This document shows, one piece after another, positions 49,510 to 59,881 of a DNA stretch of 64,000 nucleotides. This stretch comes from Rhizobacter sp. Root1221. Lineage in GTDB: Bacteria; Pseudomonadota; Gammaproteobacteria; Burkholderiales; Burkholderiaceae_C. The translations under genes were made by a program, and so were the position numbers. Position 1 is the stretch's first letter. The number at the start of each line of letters is the position of its first letter. Under the pieces are notes generated by a model. The model was not told the origin of the DNA. It was given only the letters and a program-made list of their open reading frames with translations, and ran no database searches. The stretch lies in assembly GCF_001425785.1 (NCBI RefSeq), contig NZ_LMDI01000005.1, positions 1,435 to 65,434 of the forward strand. Reading direction: 5' to 3'.

Positions 49510-50880
49510 TCATGAGGCGGGCGCACGCCAGCGCACCGTGAACCCCGCGCCGCGGGCGTGCAGGCCCGGCCCGGTGGACACGAAGCCACCCAGGCGCCGA
49601 GCCGCTTCGCGCACGATCGCGAGACCCAGTCCCGTGCCGACGGCCTCCACGCCTGCACCACGCTCGAACCGCTCGAACAGGCGCGGCATGTCCGCGGGTG
49701 CGATGCCTGGTCCATCGTCGCGCACGGCGATCTGCACGCCCCCTTCGTCCTGGCCGAGCGCCACCTCCACGATCGACCCCGCAGGACAGTACGTGAGGGC
49801 ATTGCGGACGAGGTTCTCGAGGATCGAGTGGAGGGCACCCGCATCTGCGACGACGACGAGCCGGTCTGGCGACTGCAGGCACACCTCGACAGCGGCCTCC
49901 TCGGCCCGCGGCGCGAGGCCGATCAGCACCTGGCGCGCCGTTTCCACCAGGTCGATCGGGTTTGCCGGGCGGATCGTTCCCGCCTCGAGGCGCGCCAGGG
50001 TCAGCAGCTGGTGCACGAGGTGCGACGTTCGGTCGGTTGCCCGTTCCAGCGCGCAGCGTGCCTCGGCGCGTTCGGATTCGCCGTCCGCGCGGGCAAGCCG
50101 GTGTGCCTGCGCGCAGATCACCGCGAGGGGTGTTCTCAGCTCGTGCGCGGCGTCCTGTACGAAAGCCCGCTCCCGCGCGATGCCCTCGCGGGAGCGCTTC
50201 AGTTGTGTCTCGAAGGCCTCGATGAGCGGGCGCAGCTCGGCATGGCGGGGTGTCACGCCGAGAGGGGACACATCGAACGGCGTGCGGGCAGAAATCTGTT
50301 CGGCCAACGTTCGCAGCGGGGCCAGCCCGCGGCGCACCGCGATCCAGGCGGGCAGCACCACGAGCGGGAAGGCGATGAACAGGGGCACGAGCAGTTCGGC
50401 CGACAGCCATCGCAGCAGGGCCGGGGTGCTCACCACCGGCTCCAGGAGCCACAGCCGCCACGCCGGCGAGTCGACCACGATGGAGTCGTACGCGATGCCG
50501 GCGACCGTGACCGGTCCGCCCTTCGCGGCCACGGAGCGGATGGGCAGGGGGGCGAGCGGCCCCGACGCATACGCCAGCCGCCCGTCGGGGGATTCGACGC
50601 GGAACAACAGGTCACCGACCCCGTCGAGCCCCACGCCCTGGCGCGACCGATTGAACTGCACCTCCGACGCCCCCACGATCAGCGCTGCCGCATCGGCGTC
50701 AGCGTTGGCGAGGGTTTCGATCAGCGTTTCGGCGGCGGGGCGCAGGACCTGTTGCCGCGCGACGGCCGATCTGAACGCCGCGGCGTCGATGGCCACGAGC
50801 ACCAGCCACACCAGCACGAAGGCGATCACCAGCGCGAGCACGACACGGCGCGACAGCGACGGGGCGAACCACGTGTTCAT
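49510..50880 (-). CDS. Two-component sensor histidine kinase
   Basis: The 456-residue kinase starts in an ATGA overlap with its response regulator. It has a first membrane helix (about 11-33), a periplasmic sensor loop (about 34-160), a second helix (about 165-190), a HAMP-like linker, and the H-box AAHELRTPLAVI with phospho-His near 245. N-box ENLVRNAL (about 355), G1 DDGPGIAP (about 390) and G2 GTGLGLAIV complete the ATPase. The layout is that of the QseC/TctE group. The loop is Ala/Asp-rich with no recognised ligand motif. The signal is unknown. It would phosphorylate the adjacent OmpR-type regulator. Confidence 0.9.
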   Translation of the reverse strand: MNTWFAPSLSRRVVLALVIAFVLVWLVLVAIDAAAFRSAVARQQVLRPAAETLIETLANADADAAALIVGASEVQFNRSRQGVGLDGVGDLLFRVESPDGRLAYASGPLAPLPIRSVAAKGGPVTVAGIAYDSIVVDSPAWRLWLLEPVVSTPALLRWLSAELLVPLFIAFPLVVLPAWIAVRRGLAPLRTLAEQISARTPFDVSPLGVTPRHAELRPLIEAFETQLKRSREGIARERAFVQDAAHELRTPLAVICAQAHRLARADGESERAEARCALERATDRTSHLVHQLLTLARLEAGTIRPANPIDLVETARQVLIGLAPRAEEAAVEVCLQSPDRLVVVADAGALHSILENLVRNALTYCPAGSIVEVALGQDEGGVQIAVRDDGPGIAPADMPRLFERFERGAGVEAVGTGLGLAIVREAARRLGGFVSTGPGLHARGAGFTVRWRAPAS

Positions 50881-51530
50881 GGCACGAATTGGTAGCCGAC
50901 ACCGCGCACTGTTCGCACGCGGGCGGCGCCGATCTTGCGCCGCAGGTTCGACACATGCACCTCGATGGTGGCGGGGTCCACCGGATCGCCGGATGGCTCG
51001 AGCTTTTCCCCAAGAATGCCCTTGGACACCACCTCGCCCGGCGCCCGAGCCAGTTCGACGAGCAGGTGGAACTCGCGGGCCGACAGGTCGAGCGGCTGGC
51101 CGGCGAGCGTGGCGCGGTGTGCACGGGGTTCGATCGCCAGCGCGTTGAACGACCACACGGCGCTCGCCTGCTGCACCGTGCGCCGGTGCACCGCCCACAG
51201 GCGCGATATCAGTTCGGCCATCGCGAACGGCTTGATGATGTAGTCGTCGGCCCCGCTGTCGAGCCCGGCCAGCCGGTCATCCAGCGCGGAACGTGCCGTG
51301 ATCACCAGCACCGGCGTCGTGACGCCCGAGGCGCGCCAGCGGCGCAGCAGCGCGAGGCCCTCGCCGTCGGGCAGCGTCAGGTCGAGCAACGCCGCGTCCA
51401 CCTCGGGTTGTGGCCGCGCCGGCACGTCGGCGAGGCGGCGGATCCACACGCACGTGAATCCCTCGCCTTGCAGCGCGGCCAGCAGGGCCTGTCCGAGATC
51501 CAGGTCGTCTTCCACGATCAGCAGGTGCAT
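50877..51530 (-). CDS. OmpR/PhoB family response regulator
   Basis: The start at 51530 (MHLLIVEDDLDLG) fits the receiver fold; longer starts are not needed. The 217 residues comprise a receiver domain (about 1-115) with acidic pair D8/D9, phospho-acceptor D50 (LLDLTLPDG), T78 and K100. An OmpR-type winged helix follows (about 125-217) with the recognition stretch ATIEVHVSNLRRKIG and end RTVRGVGYQFVP. It is co-translated with the kinase. The serine hydrolase lipoprotein gene is divergent and shares a gap with nested inverted repeats, so it may be a target. Confidence 0.92.
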   Translation of the reverse strand: MHLLIVEDDLDLGQALLAALQGEGFTCVWIRRLADVPARPQPEVDAALLDLTLPDGEGLALLRRWRASGVTTPVLVITARSALDDRLAGLDSGADDYIIKPFAMAELISRLWAVHRRTVQQASAVWSFNALAIEPRAHRATLAGQPLDLSAREFHLLVELARAPGEVVSKGILGEKLEPSGDPVDPATIEVHVSNLRRKIGAARVRTVRGVGYQFVP

Positions 51531-51547
51531 GGGCCGGAATGTAGCAA

Positions 51548-51609
51548 GCCGAACCTTTGGCATTGCCAAAGACGCCGTGCGCGGCCTTGGGCATCGGCTC
51601 AGGTTCGGC
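51548..51609. promoter_or_regulatory. Nested inverted repeats between regulator and hydrolase genes
   Basis: The outer arms GCCGAACCT (51548-51556) and AGGTTCGGC (51601-51609) are perfect complements. Just inside lies CTTTGGC-ATT-GCCAAAG (51555-51571), also perfect. They fill the 116-bp divergent gap and could be operator sites for the response regulator or form an RNA structure. Confidence 0.5.
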
Positions 51610-51646
51610 GCCCAAGAATCGCGGCACCTCAAACCTGGAGCCGATC

Positions 51647-52855
51647 ATGTTTCTGCCCATCCACGCCCGCCCCACCCGACTCACCCGCCGTACCCTCCTG
51701 CTCGCCGCCGCGGCCTCCGCTGCGCTCGCTGCATGCGGCGGCGACGATGACACGGTGCAGCCGCCTGCCGACACCGAGACCGCCCGAGCCGCCCGCGAGG
51801 GCGTCTCAGCCGGCCTGGTTGGCCTGGCCGTGGGCAGCGTGCGCGTCGACCGCCGGGACATCGCGGTGGCCGGCCGGCGACGGCTCGGCCGCGCGGAGGC
51901 CATCCAGCCCGGAGACACATTCGGCCTCGGTTCCAACACGAAAGCCATGAGCGCCGCCGCGATCGCCGCGTTGATCGACCGCGGCGTGGCGGCATGGACC
52001 ACGCCCTTGTCGCAGGTGTTCCCGCTGCCCGCCGGTTCGCCACACGCCGCGGTCACGCTGGGCGACCTGCTGGACCACCGCGCCGGCTTGCTCGCCTTCA
52101 ACGGCGCCGCTGATGACGAGGTGCGCTTCCTGTCGGCGTGGGCCGAATCCGGGCAGCCCGTGCCGGCGACCATCGCCGAACGCCGGCACGCCTTCGCGAC
52201 GTGGCTGCTGACGCAGGCGCCTCCCGGCAACATCGTGCCGGGACGCGACTTCTTCTATTCGAACGCTGGCTACGCCGTGGCCGCATCGATCGTCGAGACC
52301 TTGGCCGGCGAACCATTCGAGGCGCTGTTCGAGACCGTGCTGACCCGGCCGCTGGGCCTGGCCGGCACGTGGCACCGCGCGTCGATGCCTCCGGCCGAAG
52401 GCGCACCGGCCGGGCACGAAGGCCCCGTCGATGCGCTGGTCGTGGTCGACCCCGACGATGAGACGCGCGCCGCCGACCCGTGGCTGCAGGTGCTCGACCC
52501 GGCGGGTTCGTGGCACTGCACGCCCGCCAGCTACGCCGACTGGCTGAGGTGGCATCTGTTGGCTTTTCGCGGCGGGCCGTCGCCACTGGCCGTGGGATAC
52601 GTGCAGCGGCTGATGAACGCCGCGCCCGAGCGTTACGCGGTGGGCTGGCAGAGTGTCACCGTGCCGACCGGTCGGCTCTGGATGCACACCGGGCACTTGG
52701 GCGGGTTCATGGCCGAGGTGGCGGTGGCCGCGGACGGCTCCCACGCCGCGTTTGCCGTCACCAACACCGGCCACATGTCACCAGACGGGTCGAGCTGGGT
52801 CCTGACCGAACTCGACCGGCGGCTGGGGCCGATCTATGCGCAGGCGGCGGGCTGA
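51647..52855 (+). CDS. Serine hydrolase lipoprotein, class C beta-lactamase fold
   Basis: ATG 51647 (GGAG upstream) gives a 402-residue protein with a twin-Arg-like lipoprotein signal (LTRRTLLLAAAASAALAAC). The beta-lactamase/DD-peptidase motifs are in order: SNTK as SxxK (GLGSNTKAMS, about 96), YSN (FFYSNAGYA, about 204) and HTG (WMHTGHLGG, about 345). Proteins of this group (PF00144) include esterases, D-aminopeptidases and beta-lactamase-like enzymes. Resistance to antibiotics should not be inferred. The enzyme should be anchored in the cell envelope. It is divergent from the two-component genes. Confidence 0.85.
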   Translation: MFLPIHARPTRLTRRTLLLAAAASAALAACGGDDDTVQPPADTETARAAREGVSAGLVGLAVGSVRVDRRDIAVAGRRRLGRAEAIQPGDTFGLGSNTKAMSAAAIAALIDRGVAAWTTPLSQVFPLPAGSPHAAVTLGDLLDHRAGLLAFNGAADDEVRFLSAWAESGQPVPATIAERRHAFATWLLTQAPPGNIVPGRDFFYSNAGYAVAASIVETLAGEPFEALFETVLTRPLGLAGTWHRASMPPAEGAPAGHEGPVDALVVVDPDDETRAADPWLQVLDPAGSWHCTPASYADWLRWHLLAFRGGPSPLAVGYVQRLMNAAPERYAVGWQSVTVPTGRLWMHTGHLGGFMAEVAVAADGSHAAFAVTNTGHMSPDGSSWVLTELDRRLGPIYAQAAG

Positions 52856-52863
52856 CGCCGGCG

Positions 52864-53619
52864 TCAATCCAGCCCGTTTTTCCCCGGCGCCCAGTACACC
52901 TTCGACACGATGCGCGCGGGCTGTGCCCCGCGTGCGACCAGGTGCCGGCGCAGGCGCTGGATGGACGACGCCTTGCCGCTCAGCACGTGGTGCAGGGACG
53001 CGGCCGCGCGTTCGTCCAGCAGAGCCTCGGCGTGGGCGAGGTGGCCGTCGTCCGCGGTGCGGCCGATGAAACGCGCCGCATTCGCAGCACCCGGGGCCAC
53101 CGCGCCCAGCGCGTTCCGGGCCTCGTCGGGGTCGTTGGCCTCGAAGACGTGCCGGTGCACCGCGTGGCCCAGCGCCGCCGCCAGGCCGATGGACGTTTCG
53201 TCGCCGAAAAACGTGGCCGAGTCCGGCACCCCGCCGAGGTTCACCGACCGCCGCGGGCCCATCACGTCGCACGTGTCGCCGCGGGCCACGCGGCTCAGCC
53301 AATGGGCTCCGGGCGCCGCGCCGTGCACGTAGCCCAGCAGGTGCACCACGTCGGTGTCGCCGTCGAGCCGGAACGGCGTGTAGGTGCGGAACGACATGCC
53401 CGTGGCACGCACCTGCACCTTGTCGCCGTTCGCCCAGTCCGCCTGTCCGAACGCGGTGGCGCGCAACGCGACGAGCCGGAAGCTCGGCGTCAGTGACTGC
53501 GCCGACACGACGGTGGCCCGGTGGGTCAGCCACCGCAGCACGGTCTGGCCCAGCAGGCCGGGTGGGTCTTGGGGCGCGCGCAGGGCGCCGCCCCGGGGTG
53601 ACGAAACCGGGAGGAACAT
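52864..53619 (-). CDS. Second siderophore-interacting protein
   Basis: The start at 53619 follows AGGAG by five bases. The 251-residue SIP-family protein has the flavin motif SFRTYTPFRLDGDTDVVHLL (RxYTxF form), GYVHGAAPGAHWLSRVARGD and an NAD(P)H-binding half (FFGDETSIGLAAALGHAV) ending KVYWAPGKNG. It is quite different from the protein at 8886-9629, so the two may use different siderophores. It converges with the serine hydrolase gene (eight-base gap). No regulator is adjacent. Confidence 0.82.
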   Translation of the reverse strand: MFLPVSSPRGGALRAPQDPPGLLGQTVLRWLTHRATVVSAQSLTPSFRLVALRATAFGQADWANGDKVQVRATGMSFRTYTPFRLDGDTDVVHLLGYVHGAAPGAHWLSRVARGDTCDVMGPRRSVNLGGVPDSATFFGDETSIGLAAALGHAVHRHVFEANDPDEARNALGAVAPGAANAARFIGRTADDGHLAHAEALLDERAAASLHHVLSGKASSIQRLRRHLVARGAQPARIVSKVYWAPGKNGLD

Positions 53620-53671
53620 GGGAACTCCTGAGGGAGGTAGGGGAGGGTTCCGGGGCGTGGCCCCGGGGGGC

Positions 53672-53986
53672 TTACCGAGCGCCTGCGGCCAGGTCGGCCT
53701 TCAGTTCTTCCTGCGGCCGGGCCTGGCGGTTCCGGCAGCCTTCGCCGCCGCGAAAGCGGGGGTGCCCATGCCGCCGGTGGTGCCAGCCGCCGCGGCCCCG
53801 GAAGCCCCCGAACAGGATGCGGCTCAGCACCAGCAGGCCCACGGCATGGGGGAAGTCGATGGCGCGGGCGCCGGTGAACAGGTCGACGACGACCCAGTTC
53901 CAGAGGCCCATGACCACCGCGCCCATCAGCGGGATGACCAGCAGCACGAAGAGCACCTTCGCGGCGATCCAGCGTTTGTCGTTCAT
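53672..53986 (-). CDS. Small membrane protein with His/Gly/Arg-rich tail, partner of ECF sigma
   Basis: ATG 53986 follows AAGGACAA by five bases. The 104-residue protein has two hydrophobic helices (about 8-28 and 42-60) and a tail GGFRGRGGWHHRRHGHPRFR, rich in His and Arg, which could bind metal. It lies 13 bases downstream of the sigma factor gene. It lacks a recognisable anti-sigma domain (no HxxxCxxC), though a membrane anti-sigma or sensory role is suggested by position. Confidence 0.65.
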   Translation of the reverse strand: MNDKRWIAAKVLFVLLVIPLMGAVVMGLWNWVVVDLFTGARAIDFPHAVGLLVLSRILFGGFRGRGGWHHRRHGHPRFRGGEGCRNRQARPQEELKADLAAGAR

Positions 53987-53999
53987 GGTGAGTTGTCCT

Positions 54000-54545
54000 T
54001 CAGCGATTGAATTCGTCATGCAGCGGCCGCAGCCGCGATCGGAGGTGCAACACGGCGGCGCGCTTGCGCGAGAGCAGCGTGTTCACGTTGATGCCGGTGT
54101 CCGTGGCCAGGTCCTTGAAGCTGCGGCCGTCGAACTCGTGCGCGAGGAACACCTCGCGCTGGTTGTCGGGCAGCTCGTCGAGTGCGTGCTGGAACGCCAC
54201 CAGCAGGGCCTTGCGCGAGTACGCGCTTTCGGGCCGGCCGGACTCGGACGAAAACGAGTCATCGAGCCAGCCGAGCCCATCCTCGGGGTCGTCGTCGGCC
54301 GGAAGCGGTTCCTCCCGCTTCTTGCGGAAACGGTCGATGATGCGGTTGCGGGCCACCCGGAAGAGCCACGCCCCCACCTGCTCGATGGGCTCGGGCAGCC
54401 GGTAGGCTTGCACGAGTTCGAAGAACACGTCCTGCAGGATGTCTTCCGCCTCGCCGGGATCGGCCACGCGGCGGCGGATGAACGCCTTCAGCCGGCCACG
54501 CTCGCGCACGATGGTGGCGGTGATGCCGCTTTCGGTCGTGCTCAT
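54000..54545 (-). CDS. ECF-type RNA polymerase sigma factor
   Basis: From ATG 54545 the product has 181 residues (ATG 54575 would add ten; neither has a clear ribosome site). Region 2 reads RLKAFIRRRVADPGEAEDIL then QDVFFELVQAYRLPEPIEQV and WLFRVARNRIIDRFRKK. A long acidic spacer follows (about 85-110). Region 4 reads LDELPDNQREVFLAHEFDGR with HTH FKDLATDTGINVNTLLSRKR. Such factors redirect RNA polymerase under a specific stress. The adjacent small membrane protein may control it. Confidence 0.9.
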   Translation of the reverse strand: MSTTESGITATIVRERGRLKAFIRRRVADPGEAEDILQDVFFELVQAYRLPEPIEQVGAWLFRVARNRIIDRFRKKREEPLPADDDPEDGLGWLDDSFSSESGRPESAYSRKALLVAFQHALDELPDNQREVFLAHEFDGRSFKDLATDTGINVNTLLSRKRAAVLHLRSRLRPLHDEFNR

Positions 54546-54642
54546 GGCGTTGGGGAGGCTCGGCGTCAGGTCCATGCAGGGGAAGACGCATCATCGCGGG
54601 AAATATTGATGGCCACGGCAAAAAAAGCATTCTCTTGATCCG

Positions 54643-55026
54643 ATGAAACTCGATCCCTTTGTGTGCGTCGGCACGACGCCCTTTTCGGCAACCCGCGATG
54701 ACATCGTCCGCGCGCGGGGCGCCCCTCGCTCCGAAGTGCGCAACGGCGTGGGCCTCACCGCGCTCGACTACGGCGACGCGGTGTTCCGCTTCCAGGACAG
54801 CGGCAGGCTCGAAGAGGTGACGCTGGCCACCGCCGTGTTGCACCTCGGGGTGGTAGCGGTACCCTTCGCCCGCCTGGAGGCGTTTGTCGAAGCCCAGGAC
54901 GAGGCCGCGTTCCGCCGGGCCGGTTTCCTCGTGAGCCCGCGGTTCGGGCTGGCGTTCGACCCGAGTGAACCGTTCTGGGTCACGGCACTGGCGCGGCATT
55001 GCATTGGCGAGTGGCAGGCTCTCTGA
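54643..55026 (+). CDS. Hypothetical protein of 127 residues
   Basis: Starting at ATG 54643, this soluble protein has alternating strands and helices (PFVCVGTTPFSATRDDIVRA, VFRFQDSGRLEEVTLAT, LHLGVVAVPFARLEAFVEAQ). I do not recognise a family. It is followed one base later by a nucleotidyltransferase-family gene, so the two are probably co-transcribed. It lies divergent to the ECF sigma gene with a 97-bp gap. Nothing suggests transfer or decay. Confidence 0.65.
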   Translation: MKLDPFVCVGTTPFSATRDDIVRARGAPRSEVRNGVGLTALDYGDAVFRFQDSGRLEEVTLATAVLHLGVVAVPFARLEAFVEAQDEAAFRRAGFLVSPRFGLAFDPSEPFWVTALARHCIGEWQAL

Positions 55027-55027
55027 C

Positions 55028-55600
55028 ATGCAGACCCGCTTCCTGCAGGACATCCTGTCCAACCGCCACAACCGCACCATCCTCGACCGCTGGGACCGCC
55101 TCGCGCTGCCCGATGGCTGGCTCGTCGCGGGCTGCCTGTTCCAGAGCGTGTGGAACCGGTGTTCGGGCCTTCCTGCCGAGGCGCAGATCAAGGACTACGA
55201 CCTCTTCTACTTCGATGCCAGCGACCTCTCCGCCGAGGCGGAAACCGCGGTGCAGGCACGCGTGGACGCCGTGATTCCGGACCTCGGCATCACCGTCGAG
55301 GCGAAGAACCAGGCCCGCGTGCACACCTGGTACCCCGAATGGTTCGGCCACCCGTATCCGGCGTTGCACAGCTCACGCGAGGGCATCGACCGGTTCCTGG
55401 TGCCGGCCACCTGCGTGGGCGTGCGGCCGGCTGGAGACGGGTACGAGGTGTACGCCCCGAACGGGCTGGCGCTGGTGTACGAGGGCCACCTCACGCCGAA
55501 CCCGCTGGTGCCGCACCGGGCGCTGTTTGAGGCGAAGGCGCGGTCTTACCAGTCGCGGTGGCCCTGGTTGCGGATCGGGGAGGGTGCCGGCTACCCGTGA
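55028..55600 (+). CDS. Nucleotidyltransferase-like protein (NTP_transf_6 family)
   Basis: ATG 55028 begins one base after the previous stop. The 190-residue protein has the family pattern GWLVAGCLFQSVWNRCSG then AQIKDYDLFYFDASDLS, where the DxD of the KDYDLFYF block would bind metal. It also has ARVHTWYPEWFGHPYPALHS and the C-terminal GLALVYEGHLTPNPL. These proteins have a polymerase-beta-like fold, but no substrate is known. No regulatory clue is seen. The adjacent Bug receptor gene starts 59 bp downstream. Confidence 0.82.
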   Translation: MQTRFLQDILSNRHNRTILDRWDRLALPDGWLVAGCLFQSVWNRCSGLPAEAQIKDYDLFYFDASDLSAEAETAVQARVDAVIPDLGITVEAKNQARVHTWYPEWFGHPYPALHSSREGIDRFLVPATCVGVRPAGDGYEVYAPNGLALVYEGHLTPNPLVPHRALFEAKARSYQSRWPWLRIGEGAGYP

Positions 55601-55659
55601 AAATCTTCGCGGAAAATGCCAGGACTGAACCGTTCACACACGCCGAGGCCCCATCCGCC

Positions 55660-56628
55660 ATGAGTCGCCATCTTCCCCGCCGTACCTTTCTCATCACAGC
55701 CGCCGCCTTGGTTGCGGCCTCCGTCCAGGCGCAGGGCTGGCCTTCCAAACCCATTCGCCTCATCGTGCCGTATGCCCCCGGCGGCCCGAGCGATGCGGTT
55801 GCGCGCCTGCTGGCCGAACGCATGCAACTCGGCCAGGCGGTGGTCGTAGAGAACCGCGCCGGGGCGAGCGGCATGACCGGCATGGACGCCGTCGCGAAAT
55901 CGGTGCCCGACGGCCACACACTGGCCTTCGCGGCCGTCAGCCCCATCACCCTCAATCCGCATCTGGGCAAGGTGCCCTACGACCCGCAGAAGGATTTCGT
56001 GTCGGTTGCACGCGTGATGTATTCGCCCGTCTATGTGGTCGCCACGTCCGCGTTCAAGGGCAAGACCTTCGCCGACGCCATCGCCCAGGCCAAGGAGCGC
56101 CCAGGCGAACTGAGCGTCGCCACGAGCGGCATGGGAAGCGTGGGCCACTTGATGCTGGCGCAGATATCGCGCAAGGCGCATGTGCAGTTCAACCACATCC
56201 CGTACAAGGGCAGCGGGCAGGTGACCAACGACGCCGCGGGCGGTGTGTTCGACCTCTTCACCACCAACCCCAGCCCCGCCGTCAATTCGCTGATCTCGCA
56301 AGGACGCCTGCACGTTCTCTCCGTGGCTGCACCGAAGCGTCTCGCGTCGATGCCGGACGTGCCGACACTCGACGAACTCGGCTACGCCGACGCCAACCTG
56401 AGCTCCATCTTCGGCATCTTCGCGCCGGCACACACCACCGCGGATGTGCAGAAGCGCATCCATGCCGAAGTGAATCGGGTGCTTGCGGACAACGACGTGC
56501 GGGAGCGGCTCGGCAAGCTCGGGTATGGCATCGACATCGGCAGCACCGAGCAGTTCGCCATGCAGGTGGGGAGGGAATTCGAGGCCAATGCGCGCATCGT
56601 CAAGGAGGCTGGCATCCGGATGGAATGA
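55660..56628 (+). CDS. Third Bug-family solute-binding receptor
   Basis: ATG 55660 gives a 322-residue protein with a Tat-like signal (LPRRTFLITAAALVAASVQAQ) and Bug landmarks KPIRLIVPYAPGGPSDAVAR, VVENRAGASGMTGMDAV and LSVATSGMGSVGHLMLAQIS. It should bind a carboxylate in the periplasm. No TctAB carrier is nearby. It converges with the LysR gene (18-base gap), and no pathway gene is close enough to suggest a ligand. Confidence 0.87.
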   Translation: MSRHLPRRTFLITAAALVAASVQAQGWPSKPIRLIVPYAPGGPSDAVARLLAERMQLGQAVVVENRAGASGMTGMDAVAKSVPDGHTLAFAAVSPITLNPHLGKVPYDPQKDFVSVARVMYSPVYVVATSAFKGKTFADAIAQAKERPGELSVATSGMGSVGHLMLAQISRKAHVQFNHIPYKGSGQVTNDAAGGVFDLFTTNPSPAVNSLISQGRLHVLSVAAPKRLASMPDVPTLDELGYADANLSSIFGIFAPAHTTADVQKRIHAEVNRVLADNDVRERLGKLGYGIDIGSTEQFAMQVGREFEANARIVKEAGIRME

Positions 56629-56646
56629 CCGTGCCCTGGCGTCGAA

Positions 56647-57579
56647 TCACCCCACCTTGCACGCCGCCAGCGCCGCCCCCTGCTCGAACACGAACTGCCG
56701 GAAGGCGGCGTTGACACCGGTGAGCACCGTGTCGCGGCGCTGCACGAAACACCAGTCGATGTGCTTGGGCATGTCCACCACGTCGAGCACCACCATCAGC
56801 CCGGCGGCCAGCTCCACCTGGAAGCTGTGGGCCGACAGGAAGCTGATGCCCATGCCACACATCACGGCCTGCTTGATGGTCTCGTTGCCGGCCAGTTCCA
56901 TGCCGATGCGCACCTGGATCGACTGCGACTGCAGCAGGTGTTCGAAGAACTGCCGCGTGGCGGATCCGCTCTCGCGGAAGATGAAGTGTTCGTCGCGCAG
57001 GTCGTTCCACGAGAGGCGCTTGCGCCGCGCGAGCGGGTGGTCCGGTGGTGCGACGATGCAGTGCGGGTGGCGCGCGAAACTCGCGGCCTCCACGTCGGCT
57101 TCCGACGGCGGGTAGCCGCTGATGGCCAGGTCCAGCCGGTGCTCTTGCAGCATCGCGAGCACCTCGTTGCGCTTGGCCACGGTGAGCTTCAGGCGCACGT
57201 CGGGGTGCAGGCGGTGGAACTCGTGGAGCAGGCGCGGCGCGAAGTAGTGCGCGGTGGACACCACCCCGAGGTGCAGCAACCCGCGCGCGCCCCGGGCGCC
57301 CCCGGTGGCCTCGGCTTCGTACACGGCCATGGCCTCCTCGGCCGCACGCGACTGCGCGAGGATCACGCGGGCGTGCAGCAGCAGGTCCTGGCCGGCATCG
57401 GTCAGGCGCTGGCGCTGCGGGGGCTCGAACAGCACCACCCCCAGGTCCGACTCCAGTTGCCGCACCTGCATCGACACGGCCGGCTGGCTCATGCCCAGCT
57501 GTTCCGCGGCACGCGAGAAGCTGCTGCAGCTGGCGATGGTCTCGAAAATCCGCAAGTGGCGGAGGTTGAAGGTCTTCAT
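56647..57579 (-). CDS. LysR family regulator, divergent from the rhamnose operon
   Basis: The 310-residue protein starts with a standard HTH (NLRHLRIFETIASCSSFSRA, AEQLGMSQPAVSMQVRQLE) and has a CbbR/CysB-like effector domain (LHLGVVSTAHYFAPRLLHEF, MCGMGISFLSAHS). It lies 174 bp from, and divergent to, the rhamnose aldolase gene, with a dyad in the gap. Known rhamnose regulators are AraC or DeoR type, so a LysR link would be unusual. Control of the adjacent Bug gene is equally possible. Confidence 0.85.
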   Translation of the reverse strand: MKTFNLRHLRIFETIASCSSFSRAAEQLGMSQPAVSMQVRQLESDLGVVLFEPPQRQRLTDAGQDLLLHARVILAQSRAAEEAMAVYEAEATGGARGARGLLHLGVVSTAHYFAPRLLHEFHRLHPDVRLKLTVAKRNEVLAMLQEHRLDLAISGYPPSEADVEAASFARHPHCIVAPPDHPLARRKRLSWNDLRDEHFIFRESGSATRQFFEHLLQSQSIQVRIGMELAGNETIKQAVMCGMGISFLSAHSFQVELAAGLMVVLDVVDMPKHIDWCFVQRRDTVLTGVNAAFRQFVFEQGAALAACKVG

Positions 57580-57689
57580 GCCACACCCCTTCTGTTCGGG
57601 ACTTTCCCGGAGCCCACGCCCGGTGCCGGGCCGCTGCTAGCCCTGCAGGGGCACGTTGACACGTCGAAGCACTGCAACATAAGGACTTC

Positions 57690-57706
57690 CTGATGGTTTG
57701 CATCAG
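57690..57706. promoter_or_regulatory. Dyad CTGATG-N5-CATCAG in the LysR/rhamnose gap
   Basis: Perfect six-base arms around GTTTG, 48 bases before the rhamnose aldolase start and 111 bases before the LysR start. Its size fits a LysR operator. Confidence 0.45.
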
Positions 57707-57753
57707 AGTCTATCAATTGCTCCTGAACGGATCGCTGCTTAAAGTCGGTCCCC

Positions 57754-59865
<2,112 letters not shown>

Positions 59866-59881
59866 CCACCAGGACACCGCC

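Noticed and set aside
51647..52855. Antibiotic-inactivating beta-lactamase
   Set aside because: SxxK, YSN and HTG motifs only show the class C/PF00144 fold; most lipoprotein members are esterases or peptidases.
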